A DNA stretch of 64,000 nt, from positions 1 through 64,000 of the forward strand of contig CALIFY010000020.1 of NCBI GenBank assembly GCA_938021675.1, in the 5' to 3' direction. The notes under the pieces are model-generated. The model saw nothing but the letters and a program-made list of their open reading frames with translations, was not told where the DNA came from and did no database searches. The stretch is from an uncultured Acidimicrobiales bacterium. Its GTDB lineage: Bacteria; Actinomycetota; Acidimicrobiia; Acidimicrobiales; SZUA-35. This document shows, one piece after another, positions 20,106 to 28,780 of this stretch; positions within the stretch are counted from its first letter, which is position 1, and the number at the start of each line of letters is the position of its first letter. A program made the translations under genes and the position numbers.

Positions 20106-21095
20106 GTGGCTAACGACCGGCCGATCCATCACCGGGTTGGGGACGCGGTAGATCTCGGCATCGACGGGCTTACCAACGTGTCGCTTGTCGGAAGTGGCGG
20201 GTCGTCAACGGTCTATCGGGCCCGACAATCGGCGCTCGATCGAATCGTCGCCGTGAAGGTTGTTCATGACGCATGGAACATGGACACCCTGCAACGGTTC
20301 GAACATGAACGGAAGGTCATGGGTGGTTTGTCAGGGCATTCGCCGGTCGTCCCTATCTTCGAGACTGGCATCACCGATCGAGGCGAGCCATACCTACTCA
20401 TGCCCCATTATCGGCGGGGCTCGCTGTTCCGATTGATGAAAGACCGCGGGCCGCTGCCGTGGAGAGAGGCAACGTTCATTCTGGAAACATTGGCTCAAGC
20501 GGTGGCCGATAGCCACCGGGAAGGCATCGTTCACCGCGATATCAAACCAGGAAACGTGCTTTTGACCGACTACCTCCAACCCCGGCTTTCCGATTTTGGC
20601 ATCACGTTGCCTGCGGGGTCGACGACGAGTGGCACGTCGGTTGCCTACACACCGTCGTACAGCCCACCGGAAGCCTTCCAACCGGGGCGCGTCGAACCGA
20701 CGACCGATGTCTACAGCCTTGGGGCCACGCTGTGGGCCCTGCTCGCTGGCCGGGCTCCGTACACCGATGTCGGGACATCGGTGGAAGTGTCGGAGGTGAT
20801 GCAACGATCGGCTTCAGAGGTACTCGACCCTCCGACGGGGACGACCCCGAAGCCGTTAGCCGAGTTGTTGTCGCGAGCGATGGCCAAGGCCCCGGAGGAC
20901 AGGCCGACCGATGCCGGCGTGTTCGCTTCTGAGCTTCGACGTGCGGTTCGGCTCAGCGAGCCACAAAAGGAGGTCTCGATCCGGAAGTCGAGGAACCGTG
21001 AGGATCTGGTGGTCAGTTCGCTCTTGATCGGTCTCGTCGTTGCCGGAGCACTCATCAGCACCGGCTCGGTTCTTTGGTGGGTTTTTGGCTCGTAA
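20106..21095 (+). CDS. Membrane-anchored Ser/Thr protein kinase (PknB-like, no sensor domain)
   Basis: The 329-residue protein has an N-terminal Hanks-type kinase: Gly loop VGSGGSSTVYRA, catalytic Lys in VAVKVVHD, HRDIKPGN, DFGI, and a SPPEAF in the APE position. A single transmembrane helix near the C-terminus (about residues 300-325) is followed by only a few residues, so no extracellular PASTA or sensor domain exists. The GTG at 20106 is the first in-frame start after the inverted repeat. A -10-like TATGGT at 20094-20099 would put the transcript start on that GTG, so it may be leaderless. The next genes encode an FHA protein, a natural phosphothreonine reader, and a prepilin peptidase, suggesting phospho-control of the adjacent Tad system (inference). 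Confidence 0.88.
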   Translation: MANDRPIHHRVGDAVDLGIDGLTNVSLVGSGGSSTVYRARQSALDRIVAVKVVHDAWNMDTLQRFEHERKVMGGLSGHSPVVPIFETGITDRGEPYLLMPHYRRGSLFRLMKDRGPLPWREATFILETLAQAVADSHREGIVHRDIKPGNVLLTDYLQPRLSDFGITLPAGSTTSGTSVAYTPSYSPPEAFQPGRVEPTTDVYSLGATLWALLAGRAPYTDVGTSVEVSEVMQRSASEVLDPPTGTTPKPLAELLSRAMAKAPEDRPTDAGVFASELRRAVRLSEPQKEVSIRKSRNREDLVVSSLLIGLVVAGALISTGSVLWWVFGS

Positions 21096-21110
21096 CGGAC
21101 CGGTCGGGCG

Positions 21111-21128
21111 ATGGGGACCGGTCCCCAT
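21111..21128. repeat. 18-bp perfect palindrome ATGGGGACCGGTCCCCAT
   Basis: This perfect palindrome starts 15 bases after the kinase stop and is followed by a short T run. It has the same 14-base core as the inverted repeat at 20035-20068, so two copies flank the kinase gene. It could serve as a terminator for the kinase transcript, an operator for the FHA gene, or be a dispersed palindromic repeat. Confidence 0.8.
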
Positions 21129-21167
21129 TTCAGCCTCGGCGGTGAGGCCGCTAGGGTGTGCGGGGTC

Positions 21168-21641
21168 ATGGAGTTAGAAGCAGTCTCAGATCTCGACGCC
21201 ATGGATGCAACCCTGTGCCCGTCCGGGCATCCAAACGACCCCGGCCAAACCGAGTGCCGCCTGTGTCGACAGCCGATCTGCCAGACCGCCGAGGTGGTTT
21301 CGGCGAGACCAGCCGTGCTCGGCCGTCTACTGTTTGAGGACGGGACCGCGATCGATGTCATAAGCAAACTGGCGATCGGGCGGGCCCCGACCGCAGGGTG
21401 CGAGTCGACCGACACGCTGACCGTCACCGGGCCTCAGGTGTCTCGTCGACATCTGATCGTCGAGGCGAAGGGATGGCAGTTGTACGTCCGCGATTGCGAT
21501 TCGACCAACGGCACGTTTCTGACCAGACCAGGAGAGCGCGGTCGTCGCCGCCTCTCGGCCGACGAGGCCCAGCCGGTGCTGATCGGCGATTCAATTCATT
21601 TCGGCTCTAGGCAGGCTCGTGTCGTCGCCGCTCGAACCTAG
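21168..21641 (+). CDS. FHA-domain protein with N-terminal zinc-ribbon-like motif
   Basis: The 157-residue protein has Cys pairs at the N-terminus (CPSGHPNDPGQTECRLC, then QPIC), like a small zinc ribbon. A forkhead-associated domain follows, with IGRAP, VSRRHLIVEAKGWQLYVRD and DSTNGTFL, the residues that bind phosphothreonine. I chose ATG 21168. The ORF extends upstream to an ATG inside the palindrome at 21111, but those residues are not FHA-like. It sits between a Ser/Thr kinase and a prepilin peptidase and probably reads the kinase's phosphorylation signal. Its 3' end overlaps the next gene by 23 bases. Confidence 0.82.
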   Translation: MELEAVSDLDAMDATLCPSGHPNDPGQTECRLCRQPICQTAEVVSARPAVLGRLLFEDGTAIDVISKLAIGRAPTAGCESTDTLTVTGPQVSRRHLIVEAKGWQLYVRDCDSTNGTFLTRPGERGRRRLSADEAQPVLIGDSIHFGSRQARVVAART

Positions 21642-22227
21642 AAAGGACCCGGGGTCGGCAGCGGAGGATCAGCCGACGAAGCACTCCGAGGTTGGCACCA
21701 GCCATCCGATATTGGTCGGTGCCGTCATCGCCATCGGACTGGCGGCGTCGATCGGCGTCTGGACCGCCCACCGGTCTTCTCCGCTGGTGGCTTTCGGCCT
21801 GGTAGCGGTGGTTCTCGTTTCGACCTGGTTAGCGATTATCGACTTCCGGGAATATCGATTACCGAACCGGATCGTTGGTTCGTTGGCTCTTGCGGTAACT
21901 GTCGGCGCCCTTGTCGCCGCCGTCGCCGATGATGACCTCGACCGAGCGTGGCGGGCCATCGGGCTCGGAGCAGCCATGTCGGTCGTGCTGTTCTTCTTCA
22001 ACCTTGTCGGCGGGCTCGGGATGGGCGACGTCAAATACGGGTACCCGATGGGGGTGAGCGTCGGTTGGTTCGGTTGGGATGCGTTGGTTACGGCTTTGCT
22101 GGTCACCACCATCGCCAGTGGGATAGTGGCCGTCGGTGCGCTGGCACTCGGCAAGGGCCGACACTATCGACTGTCGTACGGGCCGTATATGGCATTGGGG
22201 CTCGCGGTCGGGCTCGTGCTCGCCTAA
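21619..22227 (+). CDS. Type IV/Tad prepilin peptidase (A24 family)
   Basis: The 202-residue membrane protein has about six hydrophobic segments and both catalytic Asp motifs of the A24 family: IDFREYRLPN (about residue 76) and GMGDVKYGYP (about residue 135). It lacks the zinc-binding N-methyltransferase domain, as TadV/CpaA enzymes do. It would cleave the class III leader after Gly in the pilin and TadE-like proteins encoded by the facing operon. The GTG start overlaps the FHA gene, and the first 28 or so residues are hydrophilic, so a later start is possible. Confidence 0.88.
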   Translation: MSSPLEPRKDPGSAAEDQPTKHSEVGTSHPILVGAVIAIGLAASIGVWTAHRSSPLVAFGLVAVVLVSTWLAIIDFREYRLPNRIVGSLALAVTVGALVAAVADDDLDRAWRAIGLGAAMSVVLFFFNLVGGLGMGDVKYGYPMGVSVGWFGWDALVTALLVTTIASGIVAVGALALGKGRHYRLSYGPYMALGLAVGLVLA

Positions 22228-22249
22228 CTCGCAACCTCGGGTGTTGCCG

Positions 22250-22960
22250 CTAGGGCAGGTCGTCGAGTAGCGCAAGGTCATCGGCCCCGACCACGCTTGC
22301 CGACAGCGCGAACTCGACCAACCGTTCTCTCCTTTTGGTGGCTAGGGCGCCGACGTCGCCCCGCAATCCCGATACCCCGGCGTTGCCCATTTTTGTGCAG
22401 ACGTTGTCCAGCTTCCGATTGAACTTGGTGAGTTTCCATCCCAAGCGGGCGGCCGCCTGTCGGTTCGTCGGCAGGTCGACCGCCGACGGGTCGAGAAGGC
22501 GACGTTCGGCCAACGCCACGATGCATTGAAGCTGTGCTGGGGTGAACGACAACTCGGCCGCCGTAACCGTCGGTGTACCTTGGCCGTCGTCGGTTACCGA
22601 AGCCTCGGGTGGTGACAGAGGTACGTCGACGCTGAGTTCATAGCTCGTGGCCCCAGCCTGGAACCGCAACGCCGCTTCTTCGAAGACTAAAGCCATGGTG
22701 GCTCCAGGGGCCAGGGTCAGCCGGGAGGGCGAGTTCCGGTCGACGACTTCGATGGTGAGCGCCGACCCGACATTATGAAGCCACCACATGCCATCGGCGA
22801 AGTCGATAAGGCCAAGGCGGCGATGGAGCCGAGCGTTCTCGTCAATCACAAGATCGGCACTCCGCCCGAACGACAGATTGCCGGTTGTGGACACCGGATA
22901 CTCTTCGCCGAGGAACTCGACGACCAGTTCTGGTGTGCTCTTCACCGGCTCAACCGACAT
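22250..22960 (-). CDS. FHA-like protein with C-terminal helix-turn-helix region (Tad locus)
   Basis: This is a 236-residue protein. The N-terminal half has an FHA-like beta sandwich (FGRSADLVIDENARLHRRLGLID ... MWWLHNVGSALTIEVVDR), although the usual SxxH and N residues are only partly kept. The C-terminal part (FTPAQLQCIVALAERRLLDP ... TNRQAAARLGWKLTKFNRKL) reads like a winged helix-turn-helix. It is the last gene of the Tad operon and overlaps the LysM-BTAD gene by 11 bases. I chose ATG 22958-22960 over upstream in-frame starts. It may be a DNA-binding phospho-reader regulating pilus genes (inference). Confidence 0.7.
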   Translation of the reverse strand: MSVEPVKSTPELVVEFLGEEYPVSTTGNLSFGRSADLVIDENARLHRRLGLIDFADGMWWLHNVGSALTIEVVDRNSPSRLTLAPGATMALVFEEAALRFQAGATSYELSVDVPLSPPEASVTDDGQGTPTVTAAELSFTPAQLQCIVALAERRLLDPSAVDLPTNRQAAARLGWKLTKFNRKLDNVCTKMGNAGVSGLRGDVGALATKRRERLVEFALSASVVGADDLALLDDLP

Positions 22961-25900
22961 GAGGAACCGCCACCTCCGGTTGCCGGAACTGATCCATCTC
23001 CGCAAGGGCCCCGCGAGCGCTTAGCGGGGCGGGACGACCAACAACCTGCCGATAGTTGACCTCCCACTCGTCGACCACTTGTTCGGCTTTCTCGGCATGT
23101 CCAAGAGCGGCGGCAAGCTGAACCCGCCGTATGACGATCGTCTCGTGTAACGGATCGATCGAGGCCCCGACTTCGCACGCCCACTCTGCGAGATGAAGGT
23201 CGTCGACGTCATAGGCGATATCGCACAGATCAAAGCAGGCATCGATCAGCATGGCGCTGGCCTGAGTCAACAACGCCATCTTGTGATCCTGGATCCACTG
23301 CCAATGTCGCTGATCGACCCCGGAGAACGGTGCACCACGCACGTCGGACAACGCCAGTTGCATGAGGTTCGCCGCTCGCTCTTCAGCCATCGCCCTAGCC
23401 GCGGTAATCCACCGTCGGGCGGAACCCAGGTCGGTGACTACCGACCTGACGCGGTATCGCCCGTCGGTTCCTTCGGAGAAACGCGGGCCAAGTTGTTCCC
23501 GGAAACGGTCGATCTGCTTCGTCCACTCGCTGTCAGAAAACGACTGCGCCGGGAATACTGCGTCTCGTACCTGTTGAGCCGTCGATGGTCCGGCGATGGC
23601 CAGGAAGGCCAGCATCGATCGCTCCGGTTCGGTCAATCCGTCGGGGGCGCCCTGAAACTCAACCGGGCCGAGAACTCGGATCAAAATGCCGGCGTCATCG
23701 TCGGCTTGATCGGTGATCTCATGTTCCTCAATCGGAAGTTCGGTGAGAACCTCGCCATCGGGTGTCTCTTCGGTCGGGACCTGAGCCGGGTCGGTCGGAA
23801 GCTCGACCATGGGCAGGATCGTGTCCTGATCGTCGGAGCGAGGCACCATCGGCGCTCGACGAGCATGATTGATGAGAGCTTCGGTCCCGAGGACAAGGTC
23901 AACGTCGAGATACTGCATTGCGGCGGTGAAGCCGTACGGTTCGAGTCGGAGCACTTCTCCATCGAGTCGTATCGTGGCGTTGACCTCGATCGGCTCGGCC
24001 GTCGCTGGCTGTTCCCCCGATAACACCACAGCTACTGGCAGGTTGTGACGACGAGCCGCTGCGATGATCGGGCCGAGCCGGCCGACCTCGGCGGCGTTGG
24101 CAAAGACGACTTTTGGACCCGGCATTGTCGTTGCCCGACCGGCGGCCCGGAGTGCATACGCGCTGTGGGCCCCCGAGGCGGTCAGGCTGAGCTCGACCTC
24201 TTCAATCCATGGTCGCAGTTCGTTGGCCAATCCGTCCAAGGGACCACACACCACATGTTCGTGAAGGTCAGCGCCGGGCAAGAGTTCGGAGATGCGGAGA
24301 TCGATGGAGAGGCGGGCTGGTCCGGTGGCCAGCTCATGGACCATCGAGCGGATAAGACCGGCGGTCAGCTCCGCTGGGCCTTCGATAGCCAACACCCCAA
24401 TGGTTTCGAGGTTGACGAGCAGACCGCCGCCGACGGTCACCATTGTTGGTGCTGCGGTATCGAACGGTGCTCCGTCGTCGAGCAGATCCTGTTCGTCGGG
24501 AAAAAACTCGGCGGCCAACACCGCTGATGACCACATGGCGGCCGGCCCGTCACCAACCCGTTCCGTTGCCCGCCACGCCGCCGGTAGATCGAGGTCCGGT
24601 CCTTGCTGCACAACCTCGATGCGATCGCTGGTCATTCGCACTACCTCGGGGGCGACCAATGGCTCCCCTGGTTCGATCGGGCGGTCGAGCAGCGACTGGA
24701 TAGCGCTATGGACCGACAACGCCTTGTGTGTATCCGCCCGATCCCGCAGCACCGTTTCGAGGTCGACGAGTTCCATCGGCGGCGGTGCCGGCACGGTCCG
24801 CTCTTCGGCCTGAGATCGCCGGAGGCGTCTGGCTCGTTCGACAAGACCGAGCAGACCGCCCGCTACCAGCAACCCGCCGACTCCAAACGCCGTCCCTTGC
24901 GGGGTGGTCAGCGCGTCACCGACCAGGTCGACGACCCCATCTTCGGTGGTGGTGTTGTCGTTCGCTTCGGTTGGCTCGGAGCCATCATCGGTCCGTTGTT
25001 TGTCGCCATCAGAGTCGGGCGGGGTGGTGGGAGCCGCTTCGCTCGATCCTTGGTCGAGGGAAGGTGTAGACCCGTCGTCGGTGTCGACTGGAGAAACGGG
25101 GCCGATCACTTCTGCAACCAACTCAGGATCGGCTCGCGGGACGTTGTCGGCATCGCTCGGCAACCAAAGAACAGCATCGGGCCAGATGAGGTTTGGGTCG
25201 GTGATCCGAAGCCCGAACGGTTGCTCAAGCTGGTCGGAACGCTCATAAATTTCAGGCCAGCGGAGCGGGTCACCGAGGTGTCGTTCGGCGATGTCCCATA
25301 AGTTGTCTCCCTCAACGACCTGATACGGCACCCCCGGACCGTCGTCGACCACGTCTGTCGGGCCCTCGTATACCAACGTGTATGGCTTGATGGCGGCTAA
25401 CAGCGGGCTCAGTTCCTCGTTCTCGTCATCCCGGTCTGTGTCTGTCTCGGCGTCGCCTCCGGATGAGGTTGGTTGCTCTTGGAATCTGGCGAGCAACGAG
25501 GAATCGGCATCGGTTGGCACATCGAGCCGCCACCCGGCGTCGACGGTTTCGGTACGATCGGTGATGGTGGAACCGTCGAGCATGGTCCGCCCCTTGTTGA
25601 GGTCACGAAGCTCACTCCATCGCATCCCGTCTCCCAGCAAGCGTTCGGCCATATCCCACCAGTTGTCGGATGGCCCCGTCTCGTATTGTCCGGCCGCGGC
25701 GACGACGTCGGACGACGAGCCCGTCTCGGCAAATGACAGCGACTCGCCACCGGTCGCGTACGCCGTCACCGATTCTGATGGCATGACATCGATAGCAACG
25801 ATCTCACTGGCGTCGATAGGTGCGATCGGTGCTGCTGGCGCCGACTTGTTTGGCGAGAACGCTGAGATGAGCAGCAGCATGGAGGCGACGAGGTTTCGGG

Positions 25901-26213
25901 CGAACAGTTGTAGGGCCGGCAGCACCGGCGCTCGCCCCGCGTTTCGGCCTCGCAGCACGGCGAAGATCTCGCTCAACACGGCGACCGCCAACTGAATCCA
26001 CACGATCCATACCACGACCGCCAGGGATTTGACGACGAACTCGTTCGGGACGTCGCCATCTTCGATGTGGTTTCTGACGACGTTGAGGTCGGGCATTTCC
26101 GTCGGAAGTGGGAAACCGATGAGGACCAGCAGAAGCGCTGGCACGCCGACGAGCAGCGCGAGCACGACGGCGAGGCCGACGATGCCCTTTAGGAAATCGA
26201 GTAGTCGAGACAT
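22950..26213 (-). CDS. Large membrane LysM-BTAD protein of the Tad locus
   Basis: This is a 1087-residue protein starting at ATG 26213 with an AGGGGG site; the frame's upstream extension is Arg-rich noise. Order of parts: two to three transmembrane helices (about residues 8-32, 62-86, 100-120); a LysM-like segment (NWWDMAERLLGDGMRW); a clear LysM (YQVVEGDNLWDIAERHLGDP); an acidic disordered linker; a transmembrane segment (FGVGGLLVAGGLLGLV); a long middle domain; and a C-terminal bacterial transcriptional activator domain with its winged helix (IRVLGPVEFQGAPDGLTEPE ... HWQWIQDH). Similar proteins accompany actinobacterial Tad loci. Placing a peptidoglycan-binding module and a BTAD in one chain suggests surface sensing, but this is unproven. 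Confidence 0.82.
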   Translation of the reverse strand: MSRLLDFLKGIVGLAVVLALLVGVPALLLVLIGFPLPTEMPDLNVVRNHIEDGDVPNEFVVKSLAVVVWIVWIQLAVAVLSEIFAVLRGRNAGRAPVLPALQLFARNLVASMLLLISAFSPNKSAPAAPIAPIDASEIVAIDVMPSESVTAYATGGESLSFAETGSSSDVVAAAGQYETGPSDNWWDMAERLLGDGMRWSELRDLNKGRTMLDGSTITDRTETVDAGWRLDVPTDADSSLLARFQEQPTSSGGDAETDTDRDDENEELSPLLAAIKPYTLVYEGPTDVVDDGPGVPYQVVEGDNLWDIAERHLGDPLRWPEIYERSDQLEQPFGLRITDPNLIWPDAVLWLPSDADNVPRADPELVAEVIGPVSPVDTDDGSTPSLDQGSSEAAPTTPPDSDGDKQRTDDGSEPTEANDNTTTEDGVVDLVGDALTTPQGTAFGVGGLLVAGGLLGLVERARRLRRSQAEERTVPAPPPMELVDLETVLRDRADTHKALSVHSAIQSLLDRPIEPGEPLVAPEVVRMTSDRIEVVQQGPDLDLPAAWRATERVGDGPAAMWSSAVLAAEFFPDEQDLLDDGAPFDTAAPTMVTVGGGLLVNLETIGVLAIEGPAELTAGLIRSMVHELATGPARLSIDLRISELLPGADLHEHVVCGPLDGLANELRPWIEEVELSLTASGAHSAYALRAAGRATTMPGPKVVFANAAEVGRLGPIIAAARRHNLPVAVVLSGEQPATAEPIEVNATIRLDGEVLRLEPYGFTAAMQYLDVDLVLGTEALINHARRAPMVPRSDDQDTILPMVELPTDPAQVPTEETPDGEVLTELPIEEHEITDQADDDAGILIRVLGPVEFQGAPDGLTEPERSMLAFLAIAGPSTAQQVRDAVFPAQSFSDSEWTKQIDRFREQLGPRFSEGTDGRYRVRSVVTDLGSARRWITAARAMAEERAANLMQLALSDVRGAPFSGVDQRHWQWIQDHKMALLTQASAMLIDACFDLCDIAYDVDDLHLAEWACEVGASIDPLHETIVIRRVQLAAALGHAEKAEQVVDEWEVNYRQVVGRPAPLSARGALAEMDQFRQPEVAVPHVG

Positions 26214-26227
26214 GAACGCAGCCCCCT

Positions 26228-26653
26228 TCAGGGTGTGAGTACGGAGTCGATGGCGTTGGCGCTTTGCGTCACTTGGACCTGGCGGTCGCCGAAAAAGTAC
26301 CCATTTGTGGTGATCTGGACCGTGACAGAAACGGTGACGTCCGCATCGGGGCCGGTCGGAGTTGGGACGGTGTATCCGTATCCGGTGCCACCGAGAAAGC
26401 CGGCGATAGCACTCGACGCTGCGGGCCGGTCGATAACCGGTCGACCGGTCGTCCGCCACGTCTCGATGTCGACTTCCTGGGCCCCGAACCGGGCCGCGTT
26501 GTCTGCCATGTTGCGAGCCTCGGTTATGGCCCCGAGCTGCCGTCCGCCGTCGACGACAAGGCCGACGGCGGCGAGGATGGCGATCCCGAGCAGGGCCATC
26601 ATCACCGAAACAGCGCCGCGCTCTTCGTGTCTCACTGGCCCGACCGCCATCAT
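26228..26653 (-). CDS. TadG-like pseudopilin/Flp-associated membrane protein
   Basis: This 141-residue protein has a class III-like leader ERGAVSVMMALLGIAILAAVG and one hydrophobic helix. The residue corresponding to Glu+5 is Met here, so prepilin peptidase cleavage is doubtful. The following VVDGGRQLGAITEARNMADNAARFGAQ is typical of TadG-type proteins, which usually have an exported remainder. The start overlaps the upstream TadE gene stop (ATGA). The gene lies 14 bases before the LysM-BTAD gene and is one of three consecutive TadE/G-like genes. Confidence 0.75.
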   Translation of the reverse strand: MMAVGPVRHEERGAVSVMMALLGIAILAAVGLVVDGGRQLGAITEARNMADNAARFGAQEVDIETWRTTGRPVIDRPAASSAIAGFLGGTGYGYTVPTPTGPDADVTVSVTVQITTNGYFFGDRQVQVTQSANAIDSVLTP

Positions 26654-27087
26654 GGTTCGCCCCGGTATGAATCGATGACTTCGGTTGCGTCGTACGCAAA
26701 CACGTTGGTCGGTCCCAAACCGATGGCTCCGACCAGGCGAGCGGTGCATTCCACTCGGACGGTCACGAAGCCGTCCCCGGGGGTGAAGTCGCTGCTACTG
26801 CTGATGATGGTGGTCACACCACCGCCCACACATGAGACACCACTGTCGGCCAGGTTCTCCCCGGCCACCCGACGAGCGTCGTTGGTCGCATCACCGAATG
26901 TGTCTCGAAGGCTGGCGGCCCGGGCCGCAGAATGGGCTGCTGACCGGACGTCGTTTTCTTGTTGGAGGATTCGCCCTGCGGTGACCATCAGTGTGACGAA
27001 CGACACCAAGACCGCCCCCATGACGATAGCGAACTCGATCGAAACGGAGCCGTGCTCGCGTCGGACCCCGTGGGCGTGATTCGTCAT
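26650..27087 (-). CDS. TadE-like pseudopilin (second copy)
   Basis: This 145-residue protein has a basic N-terminus and the prepilin-like segment HGSVSIEFAIVMGAVLVSFV, where Gly is followed by a mature start with Glu at position 5. This makes it a substrate for the A24 peptidase. The exported part contains QQENDVRSAAHSAARAASLRD, typical of TadE families, and two Cys. It overlaps both neighbours by four bases. I chose ATG 27087; the ORF's upstream extension is unlike protein. It probably helps assemble Flp fibres. Confidence 0.78.
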   Translation of the reverse strand: MTNHAHGVRREHGSVSIEFAIVMGAVLVSFVTLMVTAGRILQQENDVRSAAHSAARAASLRDTFGDATNDARRVAGENLADSGVSCVGGGVTTIISSSSDFTPGDGFVTVRVECTARLVGAIGLGPTNVFAYDATEVIDSYRGEP

Positions 27088-27491
27088 CGTTCGTTTGCCG
27101 GCACGAATTCCTCGATCCGCCCCTCGGCAACCGAGCGGACCTGCCACGTTCCCCAGCCGGCGACTCTTGGCGCCTGGGCGGTTACGGTCACGGTCACGAG
27201 ATCATCGGTCGGGAACCGTACATCGATGTTTTGGTTTCTGGTCGATGACGAGTCGAGGATCAGTTGTGCTGCCGATCGAGCGCCCCCGGCATCACCTCCG
27301 TCGAGCTGGCCGGCATCGAGACCCTCGTCGGCGGCGACCCCGACGACGTTGGAAGTGTGCCAGTAGAGGCTCACCTGGAAGAGGAAGAGCACGATGAAGA
27401 GGGCGACCGGCATCAAGATGGCGATTTCGAGTGTGGAGACACCGGAATCTGTGGAGACACCGGAATCGACGACTGTCCCCTTCTCAGCCAT
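27084..27491 (-). CDS. TadE-like pseudopilin (first copy) with duplicated leader segment
   Basis: The 135-residue protein has the leader GVSTLEIAILMPVALFIVLF, with Gly before a mature sequence having Glu at position 5. The exported domain includes WHTSNVVGVAADEGLDAGQ. Just before the cleavage site the sequence DSGVST is repeated twice because of an exact 18-bp tandem duplication in the DNA. This gives two possible Gly cleavage points, of which only the second is followed by Glu at +5. The start is uncertain (ATG 27491 or 27560). The gene is followed by the second TadE gene with a four-base overlap. Confidence 0.76.
   Translation of the reverse strand: MAEKGTVVDSGVSTDSGVSTLEIAILMPVALFIVLFLFQVSLYWHTSNVVGVAADEGLDAGQLDGGDAGGARSAAQLILDSSSTRNQNIDVRFPTDDLVTVTVTAQAPRVAGWGTWQVRSVAEGRIEEFVPANER
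27432..27467. repeat. Two exact 18-bp tandem copies inside a TadE-like gene
   Basis: Copies at 27432-27449 and 27450-27467 (TGTGGAGACACCGGAATC) are identical and in frame. They encode DSGVST twice right before the hydrophobic helix of the TadE-like protein. Confidence 0.95.
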
Positions 27492-27572
27492 CGAACGTCG
27501 GGCGCGACACTCTGCCCCGATCGTCGGGGGTTCATGCCGGAGACCGTGGACGGTCATCATCAGCTCGGCGGA

Positions 27573-27785
27573 TCAGCAGGTGGTGCCGGCACCTGGAGTC
27601 TGCGGTATGCAGGCGGTATGTGAGCTTGCCGAACTGTTGATCGCCGCGGCCAAGGCAATGGCGACGACGACCAATACGGCGACGAGGATCGCAAGTTCGG
27701 TCGTCAGTGCGCCGACCTCGCGACGGAGTCGCCGGGCACTCGGAAGCCGGTCGATCAGGCTCACCCTCTCGCTCTCGGTAGTCAT
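27573..27785 (-). CDS. Flp/Tad-type major pilin candidate
   Basis: The 70-residue protein starts at ATG 27785 with AAGGAAG upstream. Its leader ends REVG, cleaved before ALTTELAILVAVLVVVAIAL, with Glu at +5 as in Flp prepilins. The mature peptide would be about 48 residues with a hydrophobic N-terminal helix and a short tail containing two Cys (HTACIPQ ... GTTC), which may form a disulfide. It is placed between TadC and the TadE genes, and is the natural main subunit of the pilus. The tail is shorter and more hydrophilic than the helix, as in other Flp pilins. Confidence 0.82.
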   Translation of the reverse strand: MTTESERVSLIDRLPSARRLRREVGALTTELAILVAVLVVVAIALAAAINSSASSHTACIPQTPGAGTTC

Positions 27786-27823
27786 AATTTCTTCCTTTCT
27801 CACGGAATTCCTCGCCTGAAGAC

Positions 27824-28780
27824 TCATTCGAGGACTTGTCCATCGTTCTGTGCGTCCGGTTCGTTGCTGCTGATGGCGAACACCGCGCCGCGGCCGATGA
27901 ACACCATCAACGCCAGAACCATCACGGCCACCGGGACGATCATCTTCTCGGTGTTCGACTCAGCTTGACTCTCGATCTCGGCGCTTTGCTGGGCTCGAAG
28001 CGCTTCGGCCTTCGCGATCAACGACTGTCGGACGCGTGCGCCGTGTCCGCCGGCCAGTGATACCGATGCCGCCAACTCTCTGAGCTGGTCGACGCCGTAG
28101 TGGATGCCGAGCTCCTCGAACATCTCCCATGGCGTGCGACCGGTCAGTTCCCCCCGACGGAGGGCCTGGCGAAGTTCGGCAAATACCCAGCTATCACCAG
28201 CTTCGGCCGCACCTATCAGCGCACTCTCGGTGCCTCCTCCACCGGCCAGAATGATGGTGACCAGATCGAGGTAGCTCGACAGCGAGTGTCGAAAAGCCTG
28301 CTGCCGTTGCTTGACCTGCTCGCCGAGGGGCAGGTCGGGGTACAAGAATCCGAGCCCACCAAAGATGAGGGCTGCAACGACTATGAGCAGCGGCGACACC
28401 GCCAGACCGTTCGCGGTCAGAACAAGACCGAGCACCATCGGGAGAAGGACTCCGGCCAGCCCGGCGAACATCTTTTCGTAGGCATGACGCTCAACCGATT
28501 TATCGAGGATGCGTAGCTGTTCGCGCAGTAGGCGCTGATCGGTAAGCCCGACGCTCTCCAAGATTCGGAGCCCTGGCCGGCTGAGGTATCGCTGGACACC
28601 GTTGAGTGGATCGTCGACCTTTCGGATCAGCGGTGACACAAGGTATGTGGTGTGGTCGCGCTGAAGTGCCCGCACCGTCTCGGCCAATGGGACCGGGCGA
28701 GGCCGCAGGGCGCGGAGGATGATGAAGATACCGAAGCCGCCGCCGGCGGCCAGCAGCGTGGCCAGGATTGTGTCGTTCAC
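27824..28780 (-). CDS. tadC: Tad secretion inner-membrane protein TadC (T2SSF domain)
   Basis: This is a 318-residue integral membrane protein with an N-terminal helix, a cytoplasmic region, a pair of helices (GLAGVLLPMVLGLVLTANGL, LIVVAALIFGGLGFLYP), a T2SF domain (SSYLDLVTIILAGGGGTESAL), and a C-terminal helix (MIVPVAVMVLALMVFIG). T2SSF proteins form the platform that the CpaF ATPase drives. The start overlaps TadB's stop by four bases. It ends 38 bases before the pilin start on the same strand. Confidence 0.85.
   Translation of the reverse strand: MNDTILATLLAAGGGFGIFIILRALRPRPVPLAETVRALQRDHTTYLVSPLIRKVDDPLNGVQRYLSRPGLRILESVGLTDQRLLREQLRILDKSVERHAYEKMFAGLAGVLLPMVLGLVLTANGLAVSPLLIVVAALIFGGLGFLYPDLPLGEQVKQRQQAFRHSLSSYLDLVTIILAGGGGTESALIGAAEAGDSWVFAELRQALRRGELTGRTPWEMFEELGIHYGVDQLRELAASVSLAGGHGARVRQSLIAKAEALRAQQSAEIESQAESNTEKMIVPVAVMVLALMVFIGRGAVFAISSNEPDAQNDGQVLE

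Noticed and set aside
22950-26699. The LysM-BTAD frame extending to 26699
   Set aside because: The first about 160 codons are Arg/His-rich antisense noise over the TadG-like gene; ATG 26213 has a good ribosome-binding site and membrane helix.
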